Shown: positions 7,898 through 13,635, counted from the first letter of the stretch. The stretch: DNA of 17,470 nt from CAADGY01 sp900696665 (GCA_035063885.1 JAPSFM010000110.1:1-17470), one strand, 5' to 3'. Notes: generated from the letters alone by a model not told the origin. Numbers and translations are program-made.

Positions 7898-8944
7898 TCA
7901 GTCCAGGCCGTAATCCCTGATCTTCCTGTAAAGCGTGGTGCGACCGATTTGAAGCAGGTGTGCTGCCATCGTACGGTCACCCTTGGTGTGCTCCAGCGCG
8001 TGGATGATGGCCCTCCGCTCCAATTCAGGCATGGGTATCACTTCCGATCCAAACACGGCGGAGCCGGTGGAACCCGGCGTCTGGGTGGCCGGCAGGAATT
8101 CCCTCTGTACCGTTTCCGCACCCGCGGCAGTACTGCGAACCGCGTAGGCAGCCCTCTTTTGCCGAATATCGTTCAGCACCATCGAGGTCAGCGCGGCGGT
8201 GTGGATCAGCGGCTCCGGACTCAAGGCGATCATGTGTTGGACACAGAGTTCCACTTCCCGCACGTTGCCGGGCCAATCGTATGCTACCAGGGCATCCATC
8301 ACTTCCGCCGTGATGGAGTGATTGTTACCATACCGGCGCAGGAAATGATTCACCAGTACAGGAATATCTTCTCTCCGCTCGCGAAGCGGTTTCAGGCGGA
8401 TGGTCAGTCCCTTCAGACGGAAGTAGAGGTCGCTGCGGAACTTCTTTTCCGCCACGTCCGCCGCAAGGTCCCTCAGCGTAGCGGCGATCACCCGAAAATC
8501 CGAACGGCGGATTTGCGTGGACCCGACCGGACGGAATTCTTTTTCCTGGATCACCCGCAAGAGTTTAGCTTGCAGTTCTAGCGGCAACTCTCCAATCTCG
8601 TCCAGAAACGCCGTCCCGCCATCGGCCATCTCGATCAATCCGATTTTTCCCGAGACGGCCCCGGTGAACGATCCTTTCACGTGGCCGAACAATTCGCTCT
8701 CCATCAACTCACCCACCAGGGCGGAGCAATCGATGGTGACGAACGGGCCGGTCCCTCGAACCGCATGAATCCGGCGAGCAATAATCCCCTTACCCGTTCC
8801 GGTTTCGCCAAGCAGGAGCACCGGAAGCCTGTTGCGGCCAGCACGCTCGATTTCAGCAAGCATGTTCCTGACCCCAATCGGATCCCCAACCAGCGTGTGG
8901 TCAGGGTAGACAGCCGGGCAGCCGGAGACTTCCATATAAGACAT
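7898..8944 (-). CDS. Sigma-54-dependent transcriptional activator without a receiver domain
   Basis: This AAA+ bacterial enhancer-binding protein uses ATP hydrolysis to open sigma-54 promoters. The 348 residues hold Walker A GETGTGKG (46-53), the sigma-54 contact loop GSFTGA (91-96; consensus GAFTGA), Walker B GGTAFLDEIGE (109-119), the arginine-finger region FRSDLYFRL (169-177), PLRERREDIPVL (186-197) and WPGNVRE (224-230). A Fis-type helix-turn-helix (about 306-346, ending GRTTLYRKIRDYGLD) follows. Only about 20 residues precede the AAA+ core, so there is no receiver, GAF or PAS domain. Activity is therefore probably set by expression level or a partner protein. Start is ATG 8944; an in-frame ATG at 8935 is an alternative, and neither has a clear Shine-Dalgarno. 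No sensor kinase is adjacent, so the target genes are unknown. Confidence 0.93.
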   Translation of the reverse strand: MSYMEVSGCPAVYPDHTLVGDPIGVRNMLAEIERAGRNRLPVLLLGETGTGKGIIARRIHAVRGTGPFVTIDCSALVGELMESELFGHVKGSFTGAVSGKIGLIEMADGGTAFLDEIGELPLELQAKLLRVIQEKEFRPVGSTQIRRSDFRVIAATLRDLAADVAEKKFRSDLYFRLKGLTIRLKPLRERREDIPVLVNHFLRRYGNNHSITAEVMDALVAYDWPGNVREVELCVQHMIALSPEPLIHTAALTSMVLNDIRQKRAAYAVRSTAAGAETVQREFLPATQTPGSTGSAVFGSEVIPMPELERRAIIHALEHTKGDRTMAAHLLQIGRTTLYRKIRDYGLD

Positions 8945-8991
8945 GGTGTAGTGACGCCCGGAAAATTCTTAAAGGTTTTGAGGCGAATCGT

Positions 8992-9642
8992 CTACATCGC
9001 GGGATCGTCCAGGCGGACCACAAAGGCAGAGTGCCGCACAGCGCGAAGTTGCTCGGCGATGCCGTTAGCCGCTTCGAGTGTCGGTGCCTTCCCTACCAGT
9101 ACCCGCCACAGCGGCGGTTTTCCGTCGCGAATCACGACTCGTGCCGGCCCGTACCGCTTTTCCATCTCCTGACACAGCCGCTCCGCCCGCTTCCGTTCCT
9201 GGAACGCACCTACCTGAACGGCGAAATAATCCACGGGAGGCACATACCTCGGCGGCGCAATCACCTCCAACCGCACGTTCACAATGCCGGGACCGATCAT
9301 GTCGATATTTCTGGCGGCGGCGCGGGAGAGGTCGATGATACGATCCCCGACGAACGGACCGCGATCCGTAATGCGCACATCCACAGTCTTTCCGTTGGAG
9401 AGATTCCGAACGCGGACCCACGTATCGAAAGGCAGAGTCCGGTGCGCCGCGGTCAGCTTCTCCATGTCATAGATCTCACCATTGGCGGCGGCCCGCCCGT
9501 GATAAGGATTTCCGTACCAGCTTGCGATTCCCTTTTCCTGCCATCCAACCGGCCGGGGAATCGCAGCCTGCGGTTTCTTCTTTCCGCAACCGGACAGCAG
9601 CAGCACAACCGCCACCCCCATCAGGAACGCTCGCGACCTCAT
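8992..9642 (-). CDS. rlpA: RlpA-like septal ring lipoprotein (lytic transglycosylase) with SPOR domain
   Basis: RlpA proteins are outer-membrane lipoproteins that cleave denuded peptidoglycan glycans at the septum. Counted from ATG 9642, the product is 216 aa. A lipoprotein signal (MRSRAFLMGVAVVLLLSGC) has lipobox LLSG and acceptor Cys19. The double-psi beta-barrel domain (about 38-130) has GIASWYGNPYHGRAAANGE, then EIYDMEKLTAAH, where Glu56, Asp59 and His67 fit the catalytic residues known from Pseudomonas RlpA. TDRGPFVGDRIIDLS follows. A C-terminal SPOR domain (about 136-213, starting VDYFAVQVGAF) binds denuded glycan. The frame extends upstream to 9735, but ATG 9642 puts the signal peptide at the N-terminus. 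GGGAGGG lies 15 nt upstream, slightly far. The gene is followed by the sigma-54 activator on the same strand after 47 bp. Confidence 0.92.
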   Translation of the reverse strand: MRSRAFLMGVAVVLLLSGCGKKKPQAAIPRPVGWQEKGIASWYGNPYHGRAAANGEIYDMEKLTAAHRTLPFDTWVRVRNLSNGKTVDVRITDRGPFVGDRIIDLSRAAARNIDMIGPGIVNVRLEVIAPPRYVPPVDYFAVQVGAFQERKRAERLCQEMEKRYGPARVVIRDGKPPLWRVLVGKAPTLEAANGIAEQLRAVRHSAFVVRLDDPAM

Positions 9643-9775
9643 CTGCTGTGATGCTAACCCTCCCGTAGAGCCTTCGGCAAGGGTTTCGGCGCCTTCTTGT
9701 CGTGAATTTCGGCCAAAACAATTCTTATAGGTCACGTTTCAGCAGTTCCCTTTGCACGTTACGTTCACTTTTTTC

Positions 9776-9804
9776 TTGACTTTCGATGCAAACAAATTTA
9801 TATA
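9776..9804 (+). promoter_or_regulatory. Strong sigma-70 promoter of the lysine-rich microprotein gene
   Basis: TTGACT (9776-9781, 5 of 6 matches to TTGACA) is separated by exactly 17 bp from TATATA (9799-9804, 4 of 6 matches to TATAAT). A T-rich stretch (ACTTTTTTC) lies directly upstream like an UP element. The predicted start site is about 9811. It is the best promoter match I see in the window, and the A/T richness stands out against the GC-rich surroundings. Confidence 0.75.
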
Positions 9805-9814
9805 TGAATCACGC

Positions 9815-9836
9815 TGCGGTCTCACGTGAGATCGCA
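9815..9836 (+). promoter_or_regulatory. 5'-terminal mRNA hairpin / 12-bp operator-like palindrome
   Basis: TGCGGTCTC (9815-9823) pairs with GAGATCGCA (9828-9836) over 9 bp, including one G-U pair, around an ACGT loop. The stem would begin within about 5 nt of the predicted transcript start, the position where 5' hairpins protect mRNAs from RppH/RNase E-type decay. At DNA level its centre TCTCACGTGAGA (9820-9831) is a perfect 12-bp palindrome, so a repressor site just after the start point is an alternative reading. Confidence 0.6.
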
Positions 9837-9863
9837 AATTTGATGTTTAGGGAGAATCAATCG

Positions 9864-9938
9864 ATGAAGAACGCAACCAAGAAAGCCGCGAAGGCCCCTG
9901 CAAAGAAGAAGGCCCCGGCGAAAAAAGGGAAGAAGTAG
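9864..9938 (+). CDS. 24-aa lysine/alanine-rich microprotein, histone H1-tail-like
   Basis: ATG 9864 opens a 24-codon frame ending at TAG 9936-9938. The product has 11 lysines, 7 alanines, 2 prolines and no acidic residue, with two APAKK units, and resembles the C-terminal tails of histone H1 or of bacterial H1-like nucleoid proteins. An AGGGAG Shine-Dalgarno (9849-9854) lies 9 nt upstream. A strong promoter, a 5' hairpin and an intrinsic terminator flank it, so the unit would yield a discrete RNA of about 200 nt. This context, rather than length, is the case for a real gene. A function in DNA, RNA or ribosome binding is only inferred from charge. Alternatives are a dual-function small RNA, or a non-coding RNA with a chance ORF. 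The antisense frame here is an uninformative mirror of the lysine codons. Confidence 0.7.
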   Translation: MKNATKKAAKAPAKKKAPAKKGKK

Positions 9939-9971
9939 TTCCCGAGCCGCCCACGAGGACGGCAGTCAAAG

Positions 9972-10970
9972 TTAGAGCGGCCCCGGTGAGTCGGGGCCGC
10001 TTTTATTTTGGGCCCTGCCGAGTACAAGAGTCCGGAACGTCTCTCCCATCCCAAAAAGCAACGTTTTCAACTGCAGTCTCCTCCGGAGTTGCTCGCTCTC
10101 ACTGACTCCCTCCAGCACGGAGGCAAACCGGTCCGCTTCCCCCGCCCGCAACAGCGTGCGCGATAACGATTCGAACGCGGCGGTATGGAACCCTTTCGCC
10201 GCAGCCGCTTCCTCGATGGCGGTAAAAAGCACATGGGAGGTGATATCTCTCTCGCCCGGATCCTGCAGCACATCCTCGGAAGCAACATGCCTCCGGTAGC
10301 TCATCAGCGTGCCGCGTGGGAACCGCACCAGTTCCCGGCGGGTATAACCGTAGTCGATCACGATGAGAAATCCATGCTCGAGTGCGGCGGAGATCTTTCC
10401 GACCCAGGCGAGCGATTCGAGATGCACCTCACGAATGCATCCCTCTTCCTCGGCGGCGGCGAACCGGTGGAGATACTCCCGCACTTCGGGCTTTACAACA
10501 CTCCCGTCCCGCCAGACAAACCCGCTGCCATCAAAGTCCACCAGCATCTGGCGGTATTGCCCTTTCCGCAGCACTGCGACGTCGACAGGTAGCGCATCGA
10601 AGAACTCGTTGGCGAACACGACTCCTGAAAAGCGGACTGGCATTGCTCCTTTTCCAGCTTCGATTGGAATGTATTCCAGGTCCGGCAAAAAAAGCTTCAT
10701 CTCCTGACGTCCCGCTCCGAGTTCCACGACCACGCCCGTCCCCCCACCCATCTCGTCGAAGAGAGACCGGATGTATCGTGCCATCAGAATTCCGAAGACA
10801 GGCTGAATTTGTTCAGCGGTATAGAAGTCGCCGGCCCGGCCGAACGGGTCTTTCCCCCTGGTGTAGTAGCCGAATTTGGGATGATAGAGCGCCACTTCCA
10901 TGAAGCGGCGGAACGGAATCGGCCCTTCACGCTGAATTTCCTCCGCGAGAATGCGTCCGGCGTCCGTCAC
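9972..10970 (-). CDS. MidA/NDUFAF7-family SAM-dependent methyltransferase (DUF185)
   Basis: This family is class I methyltransferases. The mitochondrial member NDUFAF7 methylates an arginine of complex I subunit NDUFS2, while bacterial substrates are not established. The 332-aa protein shows the family start GPIPFRRFMEVALYHPKFGYY (from residue 16), then AGDFYTAEQIQPVFG (46-60), SAM motif I VVELGAG (81-87), the family hallmark FANEFFDALPVDV (119-131), and LIVIDYGYTRREL. GTLMSYRRH with a DITSHVLFTA segment follows. The stretch between motif I and FANEFFDALPV is only about 30 residues, shorter than usual. GTG 10970 is chosen because its GTGA overlaps the stop of the upstream 92-aa gene, implying translational coupling. 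The last codons form the terminator of the convergent microprotein gene. Confidence 0.88.
   Translation of the reverse strand: MTDAGRILAEEIQREGPIPFRRFMEVALYHPKFGYYTRGKDPFGRAGDFYTAEQIQPVFGILMARYIRSLFDEMGGGTGVVVELGAGRQEMKLFLPDLEYIPIEAGKGAMPVRFSGVVFANEFFDALPVDVAVLRKGQYRQMLVDFDGSGFVWRDGSVVKPEVREYLHRFAAAEEEGCIREVHLESLAWVGKISAALEHGFLIVIDYGYTRRELVRFPRGTLMSYRRHVASEDVLQDPGERDITSHVLFTAIEEAAAAKGFHTAAFESLSRTLLRAGEADRFASVLEGVSESEQLRRRLQLKTLLFGMGETFRTLVLGRAQNKSGPDSPGPL
9976..10009 (+). terminator. Intrinsic terminator of the microprotein gene, inside the midA 3' end
   Basis: AGCGGCCCCG (9976-9985) and CGGGGCCGCT (9992-10001) form a perfect 10-bp stem with a 6-nt loop, followed on the + strand by a T-rich run (TTTTATTTT, 10001-10009). 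This is a textbook Rho-independent terminator. It lies 37 nt after the microprotein stop codon. On the opposite strand it encodes the last codons of midA. The minus-strand side has no good U tract, so it mainly serves the + transcript. Confidence 0.9.
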
Positions 10971-11245
10971 GGCTGCGCCTCACAACTCTGCGGCATCCTG
11001 ACGAACAACCCAACCGGGTAATCGCGCAGGCAATCGTACAGATAGTGCTGGAACGTCCAGGGGACTTGCGGGTTCTCCATGTCCCGCGGATGTATCGAAG
11101 CATAATCGGTGTACATTCCGGGAGCCGGTTCCTTCAATTCGATGACGGGTTCGACGCTGCCGTCCTTCTTCCCTCGTACCGAAGACGTCAGTAGGGTATG
11201 CTCGTACCGGCGTATCTCGTGTTGGACTTTCTCAAGTGGCGTCAA
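10967..11245 (-). CDS. Conserved-looking 92-aa protein of unknown function, coupled to midA
   Basis: I do not recognise this family. The 92-residue product is soluble and lacks a signal peptide or membrane helix. It opens with a charged helical stretch (MTPLEKVQHEIRRYEHTLLT), then has VIELKEPAPGMYTDYASIHP, and ends in a Trp/Tyr-rich segment (VPWTFQHYLYDCLRDYP). Its TGA overlaps the GTG start of the midA-type gene (shared GTGA), so it is very likely the first gene of a two-gene operon and may assist or regulate that methyltransferase. The only available start near the 5' end is TTG 11245. No Shine-Dalgarno precedes it and a -10-like element lies just upstream, which suggests leaderless initiation. 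Confidence 0.7.
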   Translation of the reverse strand: MTPLEKVQHEIRRYEHTLLTSSVRGKKDGSVEPVIELKEPAPGMYTDYASIHPRDMENPQVPWTFQHYLYDCLRDYPVGLFVRMPQSCEAQP

Positions 11246-11248
11246 GGC

Positions 11249-11260
11249 TGTATTATTACA
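11249..11260. promoter_or_regulatory. Near-symmetric -10 element shared by divergent genes
   Basis: TGTATTATTACA lies between the 92-aa gene (minus) and the TIM-barrel gene (plus). Read forward it gives TATTAT (11251-11256, 5 of 6 to TATAAT). Read in reverse it gives TG-T-AATAAT (11260-11252), an extended -10 with 5 of 6. On the minus strand the predicted start falls at or next to the TTG codon at 11245. Good -35 boxes are not evident on either strand (TTGAAG, 18 bp away, is the best on the minus strand). Confidence 0.45.
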
Positions 11261-11282
11261 CTCGTGAGTTGGGGCTCTTCAA

Positions 11283-12368
11283 ATGAACCGGCGCCTATTC
11301 CTCCAGACCGCCGCTGCCGCCGCGCTGTCCCGTCCGGCCGCCGCCGCTAATACCGGGTTCCTCAAACTCGGCTACGATACGTATTCTCTTCGCGCGTTCC
11401 GCTGGAAAGCTCTTCAACACCTCGACTTCGCAGCCGCCCAGAAGCTCGACACCATCCAACTCTCCGGCCTCGGGGACTATGAGAGCCTCGATCCTGCTTA
11501 TCTCCAAAAGGTGAAGGACGCGGCCACCAGGCACGGCATCTCCATCGATGCGGGCATTGGCTGCATCTGTCCGACAACGAAAAGCTGGAATCCGAAAACC
11601 GGGGACCCGGTGGAATACATCCGCACCGGGCTTCGGGTAGCGAAGGCTGTCGGCGCGGCATCCATGCGGTGTTTCATCGGAAGCTCAGCGGACCGCCTCG
11701 GCCCGCTGCCCATCGACGCGCATATTGAGAAGACGGTGGAAGTCTTGCGGGCCGCCCGCTCCTATGCGGCCGGCGCGGGCGTGAAGATCGCTATCGAGAA
11801 TCATTCCGACCTGCAGGCTCGCGAACTCAAAGCTCTCATCGAAGAGGCCGGGAAGGACTATGTTGCCGTATGCCTCGATACCGGCAACCCTATGTCGGTG
11901 GTGGAAGACCCGGTCGTTACGATGGAGGTGCTCGGCCCCTATACCGTCACCACCCATGTCCGTGACTCGGTCGTCTACGAGCACCCGCGAGGCGCCGCGA
12001 TGCAGTGGACCGCTGTCGGTGATGGCATTCTGGATTTCAAACGCATCCTCGAATTGCACCGCCGTTTGTGCCCCGCCGCTTCCATGCAACTGGAGATTAT
12101 TACCGGCCGTCCGCCGCGCGTTCTGCCTTACCTGGAATCTGAATTCTGGGCGGCCTTCCCCAAAACGAACGCCGCGGAATTCGCCCGATTCGTCGCCCTT
12201 GCCAAACGCGGGCGGCCCTTTGCCGGCATGATGATCATCGCCGACGCCGGAACGAAGGTTCCCCCGGAGTATCAGGCCGCGCTCAAACAACAGCAGATGG
12301 TGGATCTCGAACGCAGCCTCGAATACTGCCGGAAAACGCTGGATGCCGGCATCCGCTGGCGGACGTAG
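11283..12368 (+). CDS. Tat-exported sugar phosphate isomerase/epimerase-like TIM-barrel protein
   Basis: This is a xylose isomerase-like (AP endonuclease 2 superfamily) TIM barrel of 361 aa. The N-terminus MNRRLFLQTAAAAALSRPAAA is a twin-arginine signal, so the folded protein is probably exported with its metal. Likely divalent-metal ligands are Glu172 in IAIENHSD, Asp199 in VCLDTGN, His225 in THVRDS, and Glu271 in MQLEII, the usual E-D-H-E set. Such secreted isomerase-like proteins are abundant in Solibacter-type genomes and are thought to act on sugars or inositols, but the substrate cannot be named here. ATG 11283 gives the Tat signal directly. The gene is transcribed divergently from the 92-aa gene and converges on the hydrolase gene. 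Confidence 0.88.
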   Translation: MNRRLFLQTAAAAALSRPAAAANTGFLKLGYDTYSLRAFRWKALQHLDFAAAQKLDTIQLSGLGDYESLDPAYLQKVKDAATRHGISIDAGIGCICPTTKSWNPKTGDPVEYIRTGLRVAKAVGAASMRCFIGSSADRLGPLPIDAHIEKTVEVLRAARSYAAGAGVKIAIENHSDLQARELKALIEEAGKDYVAVCLDTGNPMSVVEDPVVTMEVLGPYTVTTHVRDSVVYEHPRGAAMQWTAVGDGILDFKRILELHRRLCPAASMQLEIITGRPPRVLPYLESEFWAAFPKTNAAEFARFVALAKRGRPFAGMMIIADAGTKVPPEYQAALKQQQMVDLERSLEYCRKTLDAGIRWRT

Positions 12369-12369
12369 G

Positions 12370-12394
12370 ATGCCGGCTCGAGCTGCGCCGGCAT
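12370..12394. terminator. Bidirectional hairpin between convergent genes
   Basis: ATGCCGGC (12370-12377) pairs perfectly with GCCGGCAT (12387-12394) across a 9-nt loop. It fills the 26-bp gap between the stop of the TIM-barrel gene (12368) and the stop of the hydrolase gene (12395). Its position suggests a shared terminator, but neither strand has a T run after the stem. A related perfect palindrome, GGATGCCGGCATCC, lies 30 bp upstream at 12341-12354 inside the coding region. Confidence 0.5.
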
Positions 12395-13261
12395 TCAATC
12401 AAGCCATCGCAGGTACTCGGGCAACGAGTGTAACTGATCTACGTGGTCCGGCGCCGAATTGCCCGCGTAGCCCACAATCAGCAGTTTTCCCTGGCGGGCT
12501 TCACTCAGTTGCTGCGTTCCCATAGGGCCCCAGCGCAGCACCGCCCGCCGTTTGATTCCCAGCTCGCGCACAAGGTAGTCCGCCGTTTCCGTCGTGCTGG
12601 CAAACGTGCCTGGAAAAATCTCGGAGTGTGTCACAACTACTCGCTTGTGCCCGGCGATGGCGTCTCTTCCGGCCTTCAGCCATGTCGTGAGGTTGCCGGT
12701 TTCAATGTTGGATTCGAGCGGTCCCGGTTTTCCATCGACGTATCCCGTATGAATGCCGTCGATACAGAGCACATTCGAAACACGCTCATAGGCACGCTCC
12801 CCCCGCAAAATCTCGCGAACGGCGGCGCAACCCGCGCTCCAGCCGCCCAGCGTGATCGCACCGAAGCGCAGACCCGATTTCTGTTCCGCTTCCGCCAACA
12901 GTTCCGGAAAGCGTTCCCGATCTTCGAATTCCCTGGCGTAGGTTCCGGAGCCGACCCCAAGCTGAATAACGATAGCTGCCTGGCGGGTCCGCTGCGCCGC
13001 AACCTCTGGAAGCCACTTGCCGCCATGGAAAAAAATCAGGAGGGGCACGCCGGATCGCCGGCCTGCCGCAGGCGGCACATAGAGCGTTCCCGTTCCGAGC
13101 GGTATCCGCTCGCCGGGCGGTGTTTCCCGCTGAAGCCGCGGATGAGAGCGCGTATGCTCCACCATCGGGGAAGGATTTTGCGGCGCCGGCTTGGGAGCTT
13201 GCGCGGAGTTCTGCTGTGTGGTTTGCAGAAGCAACCAGGCCAGTGCCGCAACGGGAGTCAT
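12395..13261 (-). CDS. Secreted alpha/beta hydrolase-like protein
   Basis: The 288-aa product starts with a short signal peptide (MTPVAALAWLLLQTTQQNSA) followed by a Pro/Gln/Ala-rich linker (about 21-32). The hydrolase fold has LLIFFHGG (74-81, oxyanion loop), the nucleophile elbow GGWSAGC with Ser142, a candidate acid Asp168 in LCIDGIHTGY, and a candidate His273 in SAPDHVDQLHSLPEYL. It is likely an esterase or lipase-like enzyme acting in the periplasm or outside; the substrate is unknown. ATG 13261 overlaps the stop codon of a preceding 35-codon ORF (ATGA), implying translational coupling. It converges on the TIM-barrel gene. Confidence 0.85.
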   Translation of the reverse strand: MTPVAALAWLLLQTTQQNSAQAPKPAPQNPSPMVEHTRSHPRLQRETPPGERIPLGTGTLYVPPAAGRRSGVPLLIFFHGGKWLPEVAAQRTRQAAIVIQLGVGSGTYAREFEDRERFPELLAEAEQKSGLRFGAITLGGWSAGCAAVREILRGERAYERVSNVLCIDGIHTGYVDGKPGPLESNIETGNLTTWLKAGRDAIAGHKRVVVTHSEIFPGTFASTTETADYLVRELGIKRRAVLRWGPMGTQQLSEARQGKLLIVGYAGNSAPDHVDQLHSLPEYLRWLD

Positions 13262-13365
13262 TCCTTATACCTCGGGAGCATCCGCCCGCGGACGTGGATG
13301 CCGGCTACAAGCGCGTACTTGTGCACCAGGCGCTCTACGGGGTGGTTGGCGTTTTCGATATCCAT
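13258..13365 (-). CDS. 35-aa small ORF coupled to the hydrolase gene
   Basis: ATG 13365 is preceded by AGGAG (13373-13377) at a 7-nt spacing, an excellent ribosome-binding site. The frame runs 35 codons to a TGA that overlaps the hydrolase ATG (shared ATGA). The peptide begins MDIENANHPVERLVHKYALV and ends GRMLPRYKE. It is basic towards the C-terminus, with no clear membrane helix. I do not recognise it. It could be a genuine microprotein or a leader ORF whose translation delivers ribosomes to the hydrolase start, which has no good Shine-Dalgarno of its own. Confidence 0.55.
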   Translation of the reverse strand: MDIENANHPVERLVHKYALVAGIHVRGRMLPRYKE

Positions 13366-13405
13366 CGGCAAACTCCTATGATGTTTTGTCAACTACAACC
13401 TGGTT

Positions 13406-13425
13406 TTCGTCTTTCGCAAGACGAA
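13406..13425. other. Small stable hairpin upstream of the 35-codon ORF
   Basis: TTCGTCTT (13406-13413) pairs with AAGACGAA (13418-13425) around a TCGC tetraloop, extendable by weak pairs. It lies about 40 bp upstream of the 35-codon ORF (minus strand), between it and the large palindrome at 13437-13603. It could be part of the 5' untranslated region of that operon. There is no adjacent T run on either strand. Confidence 0.45.
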
Positions 13426-13436
13426 GAAATTGCTCT

Positions 13437-13603
13437 GCTTCTGGTTTCCGTCGGAGCCGCCCGTCGCAATCGCTCGCTCTTGCAGAACGGCACGCAGGCG
13501 GCAAGGGCGCGGCGGTGTTTGCCGCGGCGTAGCGAACCCTTGCCTCCGGGCACCGTTCTGCTATCCACCCAAGCCGGCGGGCGGCGGAGCGGAAACCAGA
13601 AGC
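13437..13603. repeat. 167-nt nested palindrome (long rod with five stems)
   Basis: Five nested perfect stems fold this stretch into one rod. Stem 1 is 13437-13450 with 13590-13603 (14 bp, GCTTCTGGTTTCCG). Stem 2 is 13457-13463 with 13578-13584 (7 bp). Stem 3 is 13482-13490 with 13553-13561 (9 bp, GCAGAACGG). Stem 4 is 13500-13507 with 13537-13544 (8 bp, GGCAAGGG). Stem 5 is 13508-13513 with 13521-13526 (6 bp), closed by a 7-nt loop. The internal loops are nearly symmetric: 6/5, 18/16 and 9/8 nt. No convincing protein is encoded. It lies 32 bp beyond the 3' end of the IS110 transposase gene and upstream of the 35-codon ORF. It could be a REP/MITE-like element targeted by the insertion sequence, or a structured RNA. 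Confidence 0.75.
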
Positions 13604-13635
13604 CTGGATTTCCGTTGGTGGGTCCCAGAGCTTCT

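Noticed and set aside
7742..8581. 279-codon + strand frame starting at TTG 7742
   Set aside because: Only its first 45-50 codons resemble a protein (the DUF4097 remnant); the rest is antisense to the sigma-54 activator.
9857..10054. 65-codon minus-strand frame with a Phe/Ala-rich, membrane-like segment
   Set aside because: The hydrophobic stretch is the antisense of lysine and alanine codons of the microprotein, with no ribosome-binding site.
12443..13381. 312-codon + strand frame opposite the hydrolase gene
   Set aside because: The minus strand here has a signal peptide, an HGG loop and a GWSAG elbow; the + frame shows no family features.
13437..13603. Retron msr-msd or CRISPR-like array
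   Set aside because: No reverse transcriptase gene and no regularly spaced direct repeats are present; the structure is a single nested palindrome.
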